Below are positions 17,210-25,476 of a DNA stretch of 64,000 nucleotides, in pieces. The notes beneath the pieces are model-generated. The model was given only the letters and a program-made list of their open reading frames with translations, made no database searches and had not been told where the DNA came from. The stretch comes from Pseudomonas neuropathica (GTDB lineage Bacteria > Pseudomonadota > Gammaproteobacteria > Pseudomonadales > Pseudomonadaceae). A program made the translations under genes and the position numbers. The DNA lies in contig NZ_JACOPX010000024.1 in assembly GCF_015461835.1 (NCBI RefSeq), positions 1 to 64,000 of the forward strand, written 5' to 3'. Positions within the stretch are counted from its first letter, which is position 1. Each line of letters starts with the position of its first letter.

Positions 17210-17424
17210 ACCGCATCAATCCGCGTAAATTGCTGCTGTCGAAATGGACAGCAGCCCACCCGCAGAATCGTGAAAAACACTTTCTGGTGACCGAACTGTT
17301 CCGAGATGAGGAAGGTACGGTGCTGGAAGTCGAATTGCAGGCGGTGTTGACCAAGCGTGCTGAACGACTTGATTGGCAAGCGCTACAAAACAGCACTCAC
17401 TGGAAAATCGGTTGGCTCATGTAG
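17206..17424 (+). CDS. TIGR02450 family Trp-rich protein
   Basis: A 72-residue basic protein with the family start NRINPRKLLLSKWTA and the signature tryptophans (SKWTA, LDWQAL, HWKIGWLM). Members often occur beside photolyase or cryptochrome genes, but the function is unknown. It overlaps the FAD oxidoreductase gene (ATGA). The last residue (Met) and TAG stop codon fall inside the left arm of a REP element (CATGTAGGAGCTG), so the native C-terminus may have been trimmed by the repeat. Confidence 0.8.
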   Translation: MNRINPRKLLLSKWTAAHPQNREKHFLVTELFRDEEGTVLEVELQAVLTKRAERLDWQALQNSTHWKIGWLM

Positions 17425-17506
17425 GAGCTGCCGAAGGCTGCGATCTTTTGATTTTGCTTTACAACCACAACATCAAAAGATCGCAGCCTTCGGCAGCTCC
17501 TACAGA
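17419..17506. repeat. REP pair, family B, overlapping a stop codon
   Basis: Inverted GTAGGAGCTGCCGAAGGCTGCGATC units form a long hairpin. The left arm contains the stop codon of the TIGR02450 gene, and the right arm ends 5 bases before the TGTACA operator of the photolyase operon. Confidence 0.9.
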
Positions 17507-17510
17507 AAGT

Positions 17511-17534
17511 TGTACAAATGATTTGACTTGTACA
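17511..17534. promoter_or_regulatory. Perfect PplR/LitR-type operator TGTACA-N12-TGTACA
   Basis: TGTACA at 17511-17516 and 17529-17534 are separated by exactly 12 bases, a full match to the P. putida PplR1 consensus. The second half follows the putative -35 element directly, which suits repression or activation by a MerR-family protein. Confidence 0.75.
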
Positions 17535-17550
17535 CCTTTGAATCTATGCT
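17523..17550 (+). promoter_or_regulatory. Putative promoter of the photolyase operon
   Basis: -35 TTGACT (17523-17528) and -10 TATGCT (17545-17550) with a 16-base spacer. The operator half-site TGTACA fills the start of the spacer. Confidence 0.55.
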
Positions 17551-17560
17551 AAGCCAATGT

Positions 17561-17584
17561 TGTACAGAGATTGATCTCTGTATA
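17561..17584. promoter_or_regulatory. Second PplR/LitR-type operator TGTACA-N12-TGTATA
   Basis: TGTACA (17561-17566) and TGTATA (17579-17584) are again separated by exactly 12 bases, one mismatch from consensus. It lies just downstream of the putative -10, in the expected leader. Confidence 0.6.
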
Positions 17585-17604
17585 GGTATAGATTCGAGGT
17601 GCCC

Positions 17605-18567
17605 ATGTCTGACTCTTGCGCAGCCAAACCCAAAATCGCCATCAGCGCCTGCCTGCTGGGCGCCGAGGTGCGCTACAACGGTGGACACAAGGAATCCCGC
17701 CTGTGCAGCCGCACCCTCACCGAGCATTTCGATTTCGTTCCGGTGTGTCCGGAAGTCGCGATCGGTATGGGCATCCCGCGCGAGCCGATCCGCCTTGTCG
17801 GCGAGGCCGAGCATCCGCAAGCGGTCGGCACGGTAAACCCGTCGATCAACGTCACTCAGCCATTGGCCGAGTACGGCACAAAAATGGCCGCCGAGCTGAA
17901 TGACATCTGCGGCTACATCTTCATGCAGCAGTCGCCGTCCTGCGGCCTCGAGCGGGTCAAGGTCTACCACACCAACGGCGCCCCGGTGAACGGCGGTGGG
18001 CGCGGGATTTACGCCCAGGCGTTCTGCGCACAGCACCCGGATCTGCCCGTAGAAGAAGCCGGTCGCCTCAACGATCCGGTACTGCGTGAGAACTTCATCA
18101 CCCGTGTGTTCGCTTACAGCGAATGGCAACAGGTCCTCGCCAATGGCCTGAGCCGTCGCGCCCTCACCGAATTCCATTCGCGCTATAAATACTTGCTGAT
18201 GGCGCACAACCCACTGCAATACAAAACGCTGGGCAAGTTGTTGGGCAATATGGCCGACACCGATCCCGCCGAACTCGGCCCGCGCTATTTCAGCGAACTG
18301 ATGGCCGCCCTGAAGAAATGTGCCACGCGCGGCACTCACAGCAATGTCCTGCTGCACATCAGCGGTTATCTGAAGCAGGCGATCAGCGCCGAAGACAAAC
18401 AGGAAATGCAACACGTCATCGGCCAATACCGCCAGGGCATCGTGCCGCTGGTGGTGCCGTTGACGCTGCTCAAGCATCACTTTCGCCTCCATCCGGATTC
18501 GTACATCGCGCAACAGGTTTACCTGCAACCGCACCCGGAAAACCTCAGCCTGCGAAACGCAATCTAA
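17605..18567 (+). CDS. DUF523 and DUF1722 fusion protein (TudS/YbgA-like)
   Basis: A 320-residue two-domain protein. The N-terminal DUF523 part (about 1-150) carries three conserved cysteines, in ISACLLGAEVRYNGG, PVCPEV and SPSCGL. In characterised DUF523 thiouracil desulfidases (TudS) these bind a [4Fe-4S] cluster with one free iron. The C-terminal part is DUF1722 (YbgA), including FHSRYKYLLMAHNPLQYKTLG. The substrate here is unknown. The ATG at 17605 has a GAGG site; a GTG two codons earlier is less likely. It is the first gene of the photolyase operon and overlaps the regulator gene by one base. Confidence 0.85.
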   Translation: MSDSCAAKPKIAISACLLGAEVRYNGGHKESRLCSRTLTEHFDFVPVCPEVAIGMGIPREPIRLVGEAEHPQAVGTVNPSINVTQPLAEYGTKMAAELNDICGYIFMQQSPSCGLERVKVYHTNGAPVNGGGRGIYAQAFCAQHPDLPVEEAGRLNDPVLRENFITRVFAYSEWQQVLANGLSRRALTEFHSRYKYLLMAHNPLQYKTLGKLLGNMADTDPAELGPRYFSELMAALKKCATRGTHSNVLLHISGYLKQAISAEDKQEMQHVIGQYRQGIVPLVVPLTLLKHHFRLHPDSYIAQQVYLQPHPENLSLRNAI

Positions 18568-19508
18568 TGAACGACAAAATGGATACCAGCGCCCAGGAAG
18601 ACCTTGGCGCGGATTTTAAGAAAGCCCTCGACGAGGGCTGGCTGCCGATTCGCGAAGTCGCGCGGCAGACCGGCGTCAACGCGATCACCCTGCGCGCGTG
18701 GGAGCGCCGCTACGGGCTGGTCGTGCCGCAACGCACGCCCAAGGGCCACCGACTGTATTCGGCCGAACACGTGCAGCAGATTCTGACCATCCTCACCTGG
18801 CTCAACCGTGGTGTTGCCGTCAGTCAGGTCAAACCGCTGCTCGACGCACCACAAGCGTTCAGCGAATCGGTGGAAAACGACTGGCAGCGTTTGCGCCAGA
18901 CATTGCTGGCGGCCGTCACGCAGCTCAATGAACGCAGCCTCGACGACAGCGTCAATCAGGCCATGGCGCTCTACCCGCCACGCACGCTGTGCGAGCAATT
19001 GCTGATGCCGCTGCTGGCGGAACTGGAGCAGCGCTGGCAAGGCCAGTTCGGCGCGCAGATGGAGCGGGTGTTCTTTTATTCGTGGCTACGCAGCAAATTC
19101 GGCACACGCATCTACCATAACAATCGTCAGCTGCATGGCGCCCCGCTGTTGTTGATCAATCATTCCGACCTGCCACTGGAACCTCATCTGTGGCTGTGCG
19201 CATGGCTGATCAGCAGCGCCGATTGTCCGGTGCAAGTGTTTGACTGGCCGCTGCCGGCCACCGAACTGGCGCTGGCGGTCGAACACCTGCAGGCCCGTGG
19301 CGTACTGCTCTATTCCAGCAAAGCCATGAACCTTGCGCAGTTGCCCAAGCTGCTGAACGGAGTCAGTTGCCCAAAAATGCTGGTCGGACCAACGGTATGC
19401 ATCCACCACGCCGAGTTGTCCGTAAAAACCTCCGAGATGGCTGATGTGTTCCTGGCGGAAGACGCGCTTCTTGCGCACCAGGAACTCGTTCAGCGTGGGC
19501 TGATTTAA
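18567..19508 (+). CDS. MerR-family regulator, class II LitR/PplR-like
   Basis: A 313-residue transcription factor. The N-terminal winged-helix MerR domain is at about residues 25-93 (IREVARQTGVNAITLRAWERRYG, quoted in parts: TLRAWERRYG, PKGHRLYS). The C-terminal half resembles the helical cap and Rossmann part of CarH/LitR. The cap Trp is present (QRWQGQFG), but the EH pair that contacts cobalamin in CarH reads ER, and the lower His motif is not found, so B12-based light sensing is unlikely. It lies between the DUF523 gene and phrB with one-base overlaps on both sides, and probably regulates its own operon through the TGTACA repeats. Confidence 0.85.
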   Translation: MNDKMDTSAQEDLGADFKKALDEGWLPIREVARQTGVNAITLRAWERRYGLVVPQRTPKGHRLYSAEHVQQILTILTWLNRGVAVSQVKPLLDAPQAFSESVENDWQRLRQTLLAAVTQLNERSLDDSVNQAMALYPPRTLCEQLLMPLLAELEQRWQGQFGAQMERVFFYSWLRSKFGTRIYHNNRQLHGAPLLLINHSDLPLEPHLWLCAWLISSADCPVQVFDWPLPATELALAVEHLQARGVLLYSSKAMNLAQLPKLLNGVSCPKMLVGPTVCIHHAELSVKTSEMADVFLAEDALLAHQELVQRGLI

Positions 19509-20974
19509 TGGACGCCGTGAGTGCCGACATGCAATTGATCTGGCTGCGCAGCGACTTGCGCCAACATGACAACACCGCCCTCGCGGCCGCCGCAGCGCGC
19601 GGCCCGACAGTCGCCGTGTACCTGTTGAGTCCGCAGCAGTGGCTGGAACATGACGATGCGCCGTGCAAGGTCGACTTCTGGTTGCGCAACCTCGATGAGC
19701 TGAGCAAAAGCCTCGCCGCGTTGAATATTCCGTTGCTGATCCGTACTGCCGCGCATTGGGATCAAGCCCCAGCGGAACTGCTCAAGCTCTGTCGGCAACT
19801 GAAGATCGAAGCCGTCCACGTCAACGAAGAATATGGCGTCCATGAAAGCCGTCGCGATGCAGCGGTGGCGGACACGCTGCAGGCCGAGGGCATCACGTTT
19901 CACAGCTACCTCGATCAGTTGCTGTTCAAACCGGGCAGCGTGCTGACCAAGACCGAGAGTTACTTCAAGGTGTTCAGCCAGTTCCGCAAAGTCTGTTATG
20001 AACGCTTGCACCGCTCGATGCCTGCGTTGGTCAAGGCCCCAGGCAAACAGGCAAAACTTGCCATCGACAGCGACCCGATTCCCGACTCCGTCAAAGGCTT
20101 CGCCACACCGAGCCAATCCCTGCGCGATCTGTGGCCGGCCGGTGAACAGGAAGCCCGGCGCCGTCTCGATACCTTCACCGACGCGCAGATCGACTATTAC
20201 CAAAGCGAACGCGACTTCCCGGCCAAGCCCGGCACCAGCCAACTCTCGGCGTATCTCGCCGCCGGGGTGATTTCCCCGCGCCAATGCCTGCACGCCGCCC
20301 TGCAAAGCAATCAGGGCGAATTCGAAAGCGGCAAGGTCGGTGCGGTTACCTGGATCAATGAGCTGCTGTGGCGCGAGTTCTACAAACACATTCTGGTCGG
20401 CTATCCACGGGTCTCGCGGCACCGCGCGTTTCGCCCGGAAACCGAAGCGCTGGCGTGGCGTGATGCACCGGACGATCTCGCCGCGTGGCAAGAGGCGCGC
20501 ACCGGTCTGCCGATCATCGACGCGGCCATGCGCCAATTGCTCGAAACCGGCTGGATGCACAATCGCCTGCGCATGATCGTGGCGATGTTCCTGACCAAAA
20601 ACCTGCTGATCGACTGGCGCGAAGGCGAGCGTTTTTTCATGCGTCACCTGATTGATGGCGACTTGGCGGCGAACAACGGCGGCTGGCAATGGAGCTCGTC
20701 GACGGGCACCGATTCGGCGCCGTACTTTCGTATCTTCAATCCTTTGAGCCAGTCGGAAAAGTTCGACAGCGAAGGCCTGTTCATTAAGCACTGGCTACCG
20801 GAACTGGCGGCTCTCAACAAGAAAGAAGTGCACAACCCGGCCGACGTCGGTGGTTTGTTCGGCGCGGCTGACTACCCGTCGCCGATCGTCAACCTCAGCA
20901 CTTCGCGCCAGCGCGCATTGGCCGCCTTCAAGAACCTGCCTTCGCGTACGTCTACCGGAGGCGATGATGAGTGA
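19508..20974 (+). CDS. phrB: Deoxyribodipyrimidine photolyase
   Basis: Class I photolyase that uses blue light to reverse cyclobutane pyrimidine dimers. The 488-residue chain has the N-terminal antenna domain (MQLIWLRSDLRQHDN) and the FAD-binding C-terminal domain with WREFYKHIL, GWMHNRLRMIVA and the signature NGGWQWSSSTGTDSAPYFR. The start may be the ATG at 19508, which overlaps the regulator stop, or the internal one at 19529. It overlaps the next gene by 8 bases. It is the anchor gene of the light-response operon. Confidence 0.95.
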   Translation: MDAVSADMQLIWLRSDLRQHDNTALAAAAARGPTVAVYLLSPQQWLEHDDAPCKVDFWLRNLDELSKSLAALNIPLLIRTAAHWDQAPAELLKLCRQLKIEAVHVNEEYGVHESRRDAAVADTLQAEGITFHSYLDQLLFKPGSVLTKTESYFKVFSQFRKVCYERLHRSMPALVKAPGKQAKLAIDSDPIPDSVKGFATPSQSLRDLWPAGEQEARRRLDTFTDAQIDYYQSERDFPAKPGTSQLSAYLAAGVISPRQCLHAALQSNQGEFESGKVGAVTWINELLWREFYKHILVGYPRVSRHRAFRPETEALAWRDAPDDLAAWQEARTGLPIIDAAMRQLLETGWMHNRLRMIVAMFLTKNLLIDWREGERFFMRHLIDGDLAANNGGWQWSSSTGTDSAPYFRIFNPLSQSEKFDSEGLFIKHWLPELAALNKKEVHNPADVGGLFGAADYPSPIVNLSTSRQRALAAFKNLPSRTSTGGDDE

Positions 20975-21389
20975 ATTCCTGCGCCGCTTCGCCCGGCAAT
21001 TTTCAGCGTTGAACAAAGACAACCTGCAAAACCTCGGCGAGCTGTACAGCGATGACATTCATTTCACCGACCCGCTGCACGAGGTGCAAGGGTTGGCGCA
21101 ATTGCGCGACTACTTTGGCGAGTTGTACGCCAACGTCAGCGAACTGCGTTTCGATTTTCATGGTTTTGACCAGATCGGCGACTGCGAAGGCTACCTGCGC
21201 TGGGTCATGAGTTATCGCCATCCGCGCCTGGCGGGTGGCCGTGTGATTCGTGTCAGCGGCTGCTCGCATCTGCTGTGGCACGACAAGGTTTATCGCCATC
21301 GGGATTATTTCGATGCCGGGGCGCTGCTGTATGAGCATTTACCAGTATTGGGCCGGGTCATTGCCTGGCTGAAAAGGAGAATGGGATGA
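20967..21389 (+). CDS. NTF2-like (SnoaL-type) protein
   Basis: A 140-residue protein of the nuclear-transport-factor-2-like fold, starting MSEFLRRFARQFSALNK, with LYSDDIHFTDPLHEVQG and YRHPRLAGGRVIRVSG typical of SnoaL-like domains. Such folds bind small hydrophobic ligands or catalyse isomerisations; nothing specific can be said here. A GGAGG site at 20957-20961 supports the second of two tandem ATGs. It overlaps phrB by 8 bases and the SDR gene by 4. Confidence 0.85.
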   Translation: MSEFLRRFARQFSALNKDNLQNLGELYSDDIHFTDPLHEVQGLAQLRDYFGELYANVSELRFDFHGFDQIGDCEGYLRWVMSYRHPRLAGGRVIRVSGCSHLLWHDKVYRHRDYFDAGALLYEHLPVLGRVIAWLKRRMG

Positions 21390-22168
21390 GTCGTACACCT
21401 CCACGGCGCTATTGGTTGACCGGGGCCAGCAGTGGCATCGGCGCCGCGCTGGCTGAAGAGATCCTGAAAACCGGTGCGCACCTGGCGGTCAGTTCCCGTC
21501 AGATCGCCCCGCTCAAGGTCTTGTCGCAACGCTATCCGGGACAAGTTCTGGTGGTGCCGGGGGACCTGACCAACAGCCAGACGGTTCGCGAAATCGGCGA
21601 GCAGATCGCCACGGACTGGGGTTCGCTGGATTCGGTGATTCTCAACGCCGGCACCTGCGAGTACGTCGATGCCAAGCAGTTCGACGCCTCGATCATCGAG
21701 CATGTGGTGCGCACCAACCTGCTCGCCAGCAGCTACTGCATCGAGGCCGCCCTGCCGCTGTTGCGCAAAGGCACCGCGCCGCACTTGGTCGGCATGGCCA
21801 GTTCGGTGACCTATCTGCCGTTGCCACGGGCCGAAGCCTACGGCGCCTCGAAGGCCGGTTTGCGTTACCTGTTCGAATCGCTGCGCATCGATCTCGCCGA
21901 CGAAGGCATTGAAGTCACAGTCATCAGCCCCGGTTTTGTGGAAACCCCGCTGACCGCCAAAAACGATTTCCCCATGCCTTTGAGCTGGCCTGTGGACAAA
22001 GCCGCGCGGCATATCTTCGCCAAGCTCAAGGAGCGGCCGCTGGAGATCGCTTTTCCGGCGCTGTTCATGGCCGCGCTCTGGCCGCTGTCGAAACTGCCGG
22101 CACGCGTGCAACTGGCCATCGGCAAGCGCATGGTGCGCAAGTCGCCTCCGCTGACGGATCCGACATGA
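21386..22168 (+). CDS. Short-chain dehydrogenase/reductase
   Basis: A 260-residue classical SDR. Cofactor-binding TGASSGIGAALAEE lies near residues 10-23, the NAG motif in VILNAGTC, catalytic Ser in GMASSVTYLPL, and the YxxxK pair in AYGASKAGL. The C-terminal hydrophobic segment (ALFMAALWPLSKL) may attach it to the membrane. An AAGGAG site precedes the ATG. Substrate unknown; in this operon a lipid or lipid-derived carbonyl is a reasonable guess. Four-base overlaps on both sides show translational coupling. Confidence 0.9.
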   Translation: MSRTPPRRYWLTGASSGIGAALAEEILKTGAHLAVSSRQIAPLKVLSQRYPGQVLVVPGDLTNSQTVREIGEQIATDWGSLDSVILNAGTCEYVDAKQFDASIIEHVVRTNLLASSYCIEAALPLLRKGTAPHLVGMASSVTYLPLPRAEAYGASKAGLRYLFESLRIDLADEGIEVTVISPGFVETPLTAKNDFPMPLSWPVDKAARHIFAKLKERPLEIAFPALFMAALWPLSKLPARVQLAIGKRMVRKSPPLTDPT

Positions 22169-23412
22169 AAATTGCCATCGTCGGCAGCGGCATCGCCGGG
22201 CTTACCTGCGCCTACCTGCTCAATCGCCGCCATGAAGTCACGGTATTCGAGGCGGGCGACTGGGTCGGTGGCCACACGCACACCGTGCCGGTGACCGTCG
22301 ATGGCCGTCAATATGCCGTGGACACCGGTTTCATCGTCTTCAACGACTGGACCTATCCGAACTTTATCCGCCTGCTCGACCAGCTTGGCGTGGCGTTCAA
22401 GCCGACGGAAATGAGTTTCTCGGTGACCGACCCGGACACCGGCCTGGAATACAACGGCAATAACCTCAACAGCCTCTTCGCCCAGCGCAGCAATCTGTTG
22501 TCGCCGGGGTTCTGGGGCATGTTGCGCGACATCCTGCGCTTCAACAAAGAAGCCCAGCGCGACCTCGTCGAACTGCGCATTGCCGCCGACACCACCCTCG
22601 ACGAATACCTCAAGGCTGGCGGCTACGGCGAACGTTTCATCCTGCATTACATCGTGCCGATGGGCTCGGCAATCTGGTCGATGCCGATGGCGGAAATGCT
22701 CAACTTCCCCCTGCAGTTTTTTGTGCGGTTCTTCAAGAATCACGGGCTGTTGTCAGTCAGTGATCGGCCGCAATGGCAAGTCATCGAAGGCGGCTCGAGT
22801 GCTTACATCGCGCCACTGACGGCCGCGTTCAAGGACAGGATTCGGCTCAATTGTCCGGTCACCCGGGTCGATCGCGATGTGCATGGCGTAGTTATCCACA
22901 GCCCGGCAGGCCTTGAGCATTTCGATCGGGTGGTGTTCGCCTGTCACAGCGACCAGGCGCTGAAACTGCTGGCGGTGCCCAGCGTTGCCGAACGCGCGAT
23001 CCTCGGTGCGCTGCCCTATGCCGACAACGAAGTGGTGCTGCACACCGATACCCGTTTGCTGCCGACGCGCAAACTGGCCTGGGCCAGTTGGAACTATCGG
23101 CTCAGCGGCGCCGGCCACACCCACGCCGCTGTCACCTATGACATGAACATTCTGCAGGGCATTCAGAGCGACACCACGTTCTGCGTCAGCCTCAATCAGA
23201 GTGCCGGCATCAGCTCCGACAAAGTGCTCGCCCGCTACACCTACGCCCACCCGCAGTTCAGCCTCGCAGCCGTGGCGGCGCAGCAGCGCTGGGGCGAACT
23301 GGATGGCGCGCAGCACACGCATTATTGCGGCGCTTACTGGGCCAACGGGTTTCATGAGGACGGTGTCGTCAGTGCCTTGCGCGTGGCCGCCGCGTTCGGG
23401 GAAAGCTTATGA
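22165..23412 (+). CDS. FAD-dependent desaturase/amine-oxidase-like protein
   Basis: A 415-residue flavoprotein. The N-terminal GxGxxG fold is KIAIVGSGIAGLTCAYLLNR, followed by VFEAGDWVGGHTHT and the conserved VDTGFIVFNDWTYPNF. It is related to phytoene-desaturase and amine-oxidase folds. Homologues stand next to CFA-synthase-like and DUF1365 genes in singlet-oxygen and light regulons of other proteobacteria, where this gene set has been linked to furan-containing fatty acids. Which step it performs here is inference. It overlaps its neighbours by 4 bases on each side. Confidence 0.85.
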   Translation: MKIAIVGSGIAGLTCAYLLNRRHEVTVFEAGDWVGGHTHTVPVTVDGRQYAVDTGFIVFNDWTYPNFIRLLDQLGVAFKPTEMSFSVTDPDTGLEYNGNNLNSLFAQRSNLLSPGFWGMLRDILRFNKEAQRDLVELRIAADTTLDEYLKAGGYGERFILHYIVPMGSAIWSMPMAEMLNFPLQFFVRFFKNHGLLSVSDRPQWQVIEGGSSAYIAPLTAAFKDRIRLNCPVTRVDRDVHGVVIHSPAGLEHFDRVVFACHSDQALKLLAVPSVAERAILGALPYADNEVVLHTDTRLLPTRKLAWASWNYRLSGAGHTHAAVTYDMNILQGIQSDTTFCVSLNQSAGISSDKVLARYTYAHPQFSLAAVAAQQRWGELDGAQHTHYCGAYWANGFHEDGVVSALRVAAAFGESL

Positions 23413-24224
23413 ACAGCGCCCTGTATAGCGGCTGGATCGGCCATCGGCGTTTTTCGCCGCGCCGCCATGAATTCCGTTACCGGATCGGCTTGCTCTACCT
23501 CGATCTCAGCGAACAGGACGCGGTACTTGCACTGTCGCCGCTGGCCGGGCGCAGCCGTTTTGCGCCGTTTTCATTTCGCGAGACGGACTACCTCAAGACG
23601 TTTACCAGCCGTGGCATGCGCCTGATCGATGCCGTGCGTCAGCAGGTCGGCATCGCCATCGGCCACGAACCGCAAGGCTCGATTTGCTTGCTGACTCAGG
23701 CGCGCAGTTGGGGGCTGTCGTTCAACCCGGTGAGTTTCTTTTACTGCCATGAGGCGGACGGGCAACTGGCGGCGATCGTCTGTGAAGTCACCAACACGCC
23801 GTGGGGCGAGCGCTATCACTATGTGTTGCCGGCGCGCCCGCCGGTCAATCTGCAGGACTTCCATCAGCATTTTGCCGTGGCCAAAGCCTTTCACGTTTCG
23901 CCGTTCCTGCCGCGCGATCTCGAATACCGCATGAGCTTCAGCCCCGCCGCGCAAAAACTCGGCGTGCACATGGCTGACTGGCAGGGCGAGCACAAACTGT
24001 TCGACGCGACGCTCAATCTGCAACGCGAAAGCCTCGACCGGCGCAGCCTGCATCGTTACCTGCGGCGCTTTCCGTGGATGACCGCGAAGACCGCCCTGGC
24101 CATTTACTGGCAAGCGCTGCGACTGCTGCTCAAACGCGCACCGATTTTTGCTCATCAGACTGCCGACGGCAGTTTTCAAACCGCCACTGTGCCTCCCAAG
24201 GAGCACCGCCATGAAATCCTCTAG
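23409..24224 (+). CDS. DUF1365 domain protein
   Basis: A 271-residue protein with the DUF1365 core: NSALYSGWIGHRRFSP, the central SFNPVSFFYCHEADG, and AKAFHVSPFLPRDLEYRM. The biochemical function is not established, but the family almost always lies between an FAD desaturase-like gene and a CFA-synthase-like gene, as here. It overlaps the upstream gene by 4 bases and the downstream methyltransferase by 14. Confidence 0.88.
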   Translation: MNSALYSGWIGHRRFSPRRHEFRYRIGLLYLDLSEQDAVLALSPLAGRSRFAPFSFRETDYLKTFTSRGMRLIDAVRQQVGIAIGHEPQGSICLLTQARSWGLSFNPVSFFYCHEADGQLAAIVCEVTNTPWGERYHYVLPARPPVNLQDFHQHFAVAKAFHVSPFLPRDLEYRMSFSPAAQKLGVHMADWQGEHKLFDATLNLQRESLDRRSLHRYLRRFPWMTAKTALAIYWQALRLLLKRAPIFAHQTADGSFQTATVPPKEHRHEIL

Positions 24225-25476
24225 TCTGTCGGTCAGTCGGCTCAGCACCAACGGTTTGACCGGGTCGCTGCTGCGCCGTGGCGTGCTGCGCCAATTGGCT
24301 CAGTTGAAAAACGGCCAACTGCTGGTGGTCGAGGACGGCGAACGCCTGATGTTCGGTACCCCGGGCAGTGCTTTGCTCGGGGAAATCCATGTGCTCGATC
24401 CGGCCGTCTGGGGCATGGTTGCCGGGAACGGTTCGATTGGTGCTGGCGAGGCCTTTATCCACGGCTATTGGAATTCGCCGGATCTGACGGCCGTGGTCCG
24501 CGTGTTCGTCAGCAACCTCGACGTGCTCGATGCCATGGAGGGCGGTCTGGCCCGCCTCAGCCGGCCGTTGGTGCAAGGTCTGCACTGGCTGAATCGCAAC
24601 ACGCGCAAGGGTTCGCAGAAGAACATCGCCGCACACTACGACCTTGGCAACGACCTGTTCGAGCAGTTTCTCGACCCGACCATGATGTATTCCGCAGCGC
24701 AATTCCTGACCCCGGAAGACAGCCTCGAACAGGCACAACTGAACAAACTGGAGCGGATCTGTCAGAAGCTCGCGCTACAACCCAGCGACCATTTGCTGGA
24801 GATCGGCACCGGCTGGGGCAGCATGGCGCTGTATGCCGCGCAACATTACGGCTGCCGCGTAACCACCACGACCCTGTCGAAAGAGCAGTACGCGTTTACC
24901 GCGCAACGCATCGAACAACTGGGTTTGCAGGATCGCGTCACGCTGTTGCTCAAGGACTACCGCGACCTGACCGGCGAATACGACAAACTGGTGTCGATCG
25001 AGATGATCGAAGCCGTCGGCCACCGCTTCCTGCCGACCTACTTCAAACAGTGCGCGCAGTTACTCAAGAGCAACGGCCTGATGTTGATCCAGGCGATCAC
25101 CATCCGCGAGCAGCGTTACGAACAGGCCAAGCGCGGCGTCGATTTCATCCAGCGCTACATCTTCCCCGGCGGCGCCCTGCCCTGCGTGCAGAAAATGCTC
25201 GAAGTGGTCGGCCGCGACACCGACATGAACCTGCTGCACATGGAAGATTTCGGCCTGCACTACGCCCGTACCCTGCGCCTGTGGCACGAGAACTTCCGCC
25301 GCGCCCATGGCCGCTTGAGCGAACTGGGCTATGACGATTATTTCCTGCGGCTGTGGGAGTTTTACCTGTGTTACTGCGAGGGCGGTTTCCTCGAGCGCAC
25401 CATCGGCACCGCGCAGTTGCTATTGGCCAAACCCGCCGCAATGACTGCGCCGCTGCTCGGACGCTTCGATGCTTGA
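24211..25476 (+). CDS. CFA-synthase-like SAM methyltransferase (UfaM candidate)
   Basis: A 421-residue protein of the cyclopropane-fatty-acyl-phospholipid synthase family. An N-terminal lipid-binding part is followed by a SAM Rossmann domain with LLEIGTGWGSMALYAAQHYG near residues 194-213, SIEMIEAVGHRFLPTYF, and the conserved RYIFPGGALP and GFLERTIGTAQ. In P. putida a light-induced CFA-like gene was named ufaM for furan-fatty-acid synthesis; assignment of this gene is by context. The ATG at 24211 with an AAGGAG site is clearly better than the frame opening at 24148. Confidence 0.87.
   Translation: MKSSSLSVSRLSTNGLTGSLLRRGVLRQLAQLKNGQLLVVEDGERLMFGTPGSALLGEIHVLDPAVWGMVAGNGSIGAGEAFIHGYWNSPDLTAVVRVFVSNLDVLDAMEGGLARLSRPLVQGLHWLNRNTRKGSQKNIAAHYDLGNDLFEQFLDPTMMYSAAQFLTPEDSLEQAQLNKLERICQKLALQPSDHLLEIGTGWGSMALYAAQHYGCRVTTTTLSKEQYAFTAQRIEQLGLQDRVTLLLKDYRDLTGEYDKLVSIEMIEAVGHRFLPTYFKQCAQLLKSNGLMLIQAITIREQRYEQAKRGVDFIQRYIFPGGALPCVQKMLEVVGRDTDMNLLHMEDFGLHYARTLRLWHENFRRAHGRLSELGYDDYFLRLWEFYLCYCEGGFLERTIGTAQLLLAKPAAMTAPLLGRFDA

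Noticed and set aside
21043..21048. TGTACA hexamer inside the NTF2-like gene as an extra operator
   Set aside because: Isolated, within coding sequence and without a partner at 12-base spacing.
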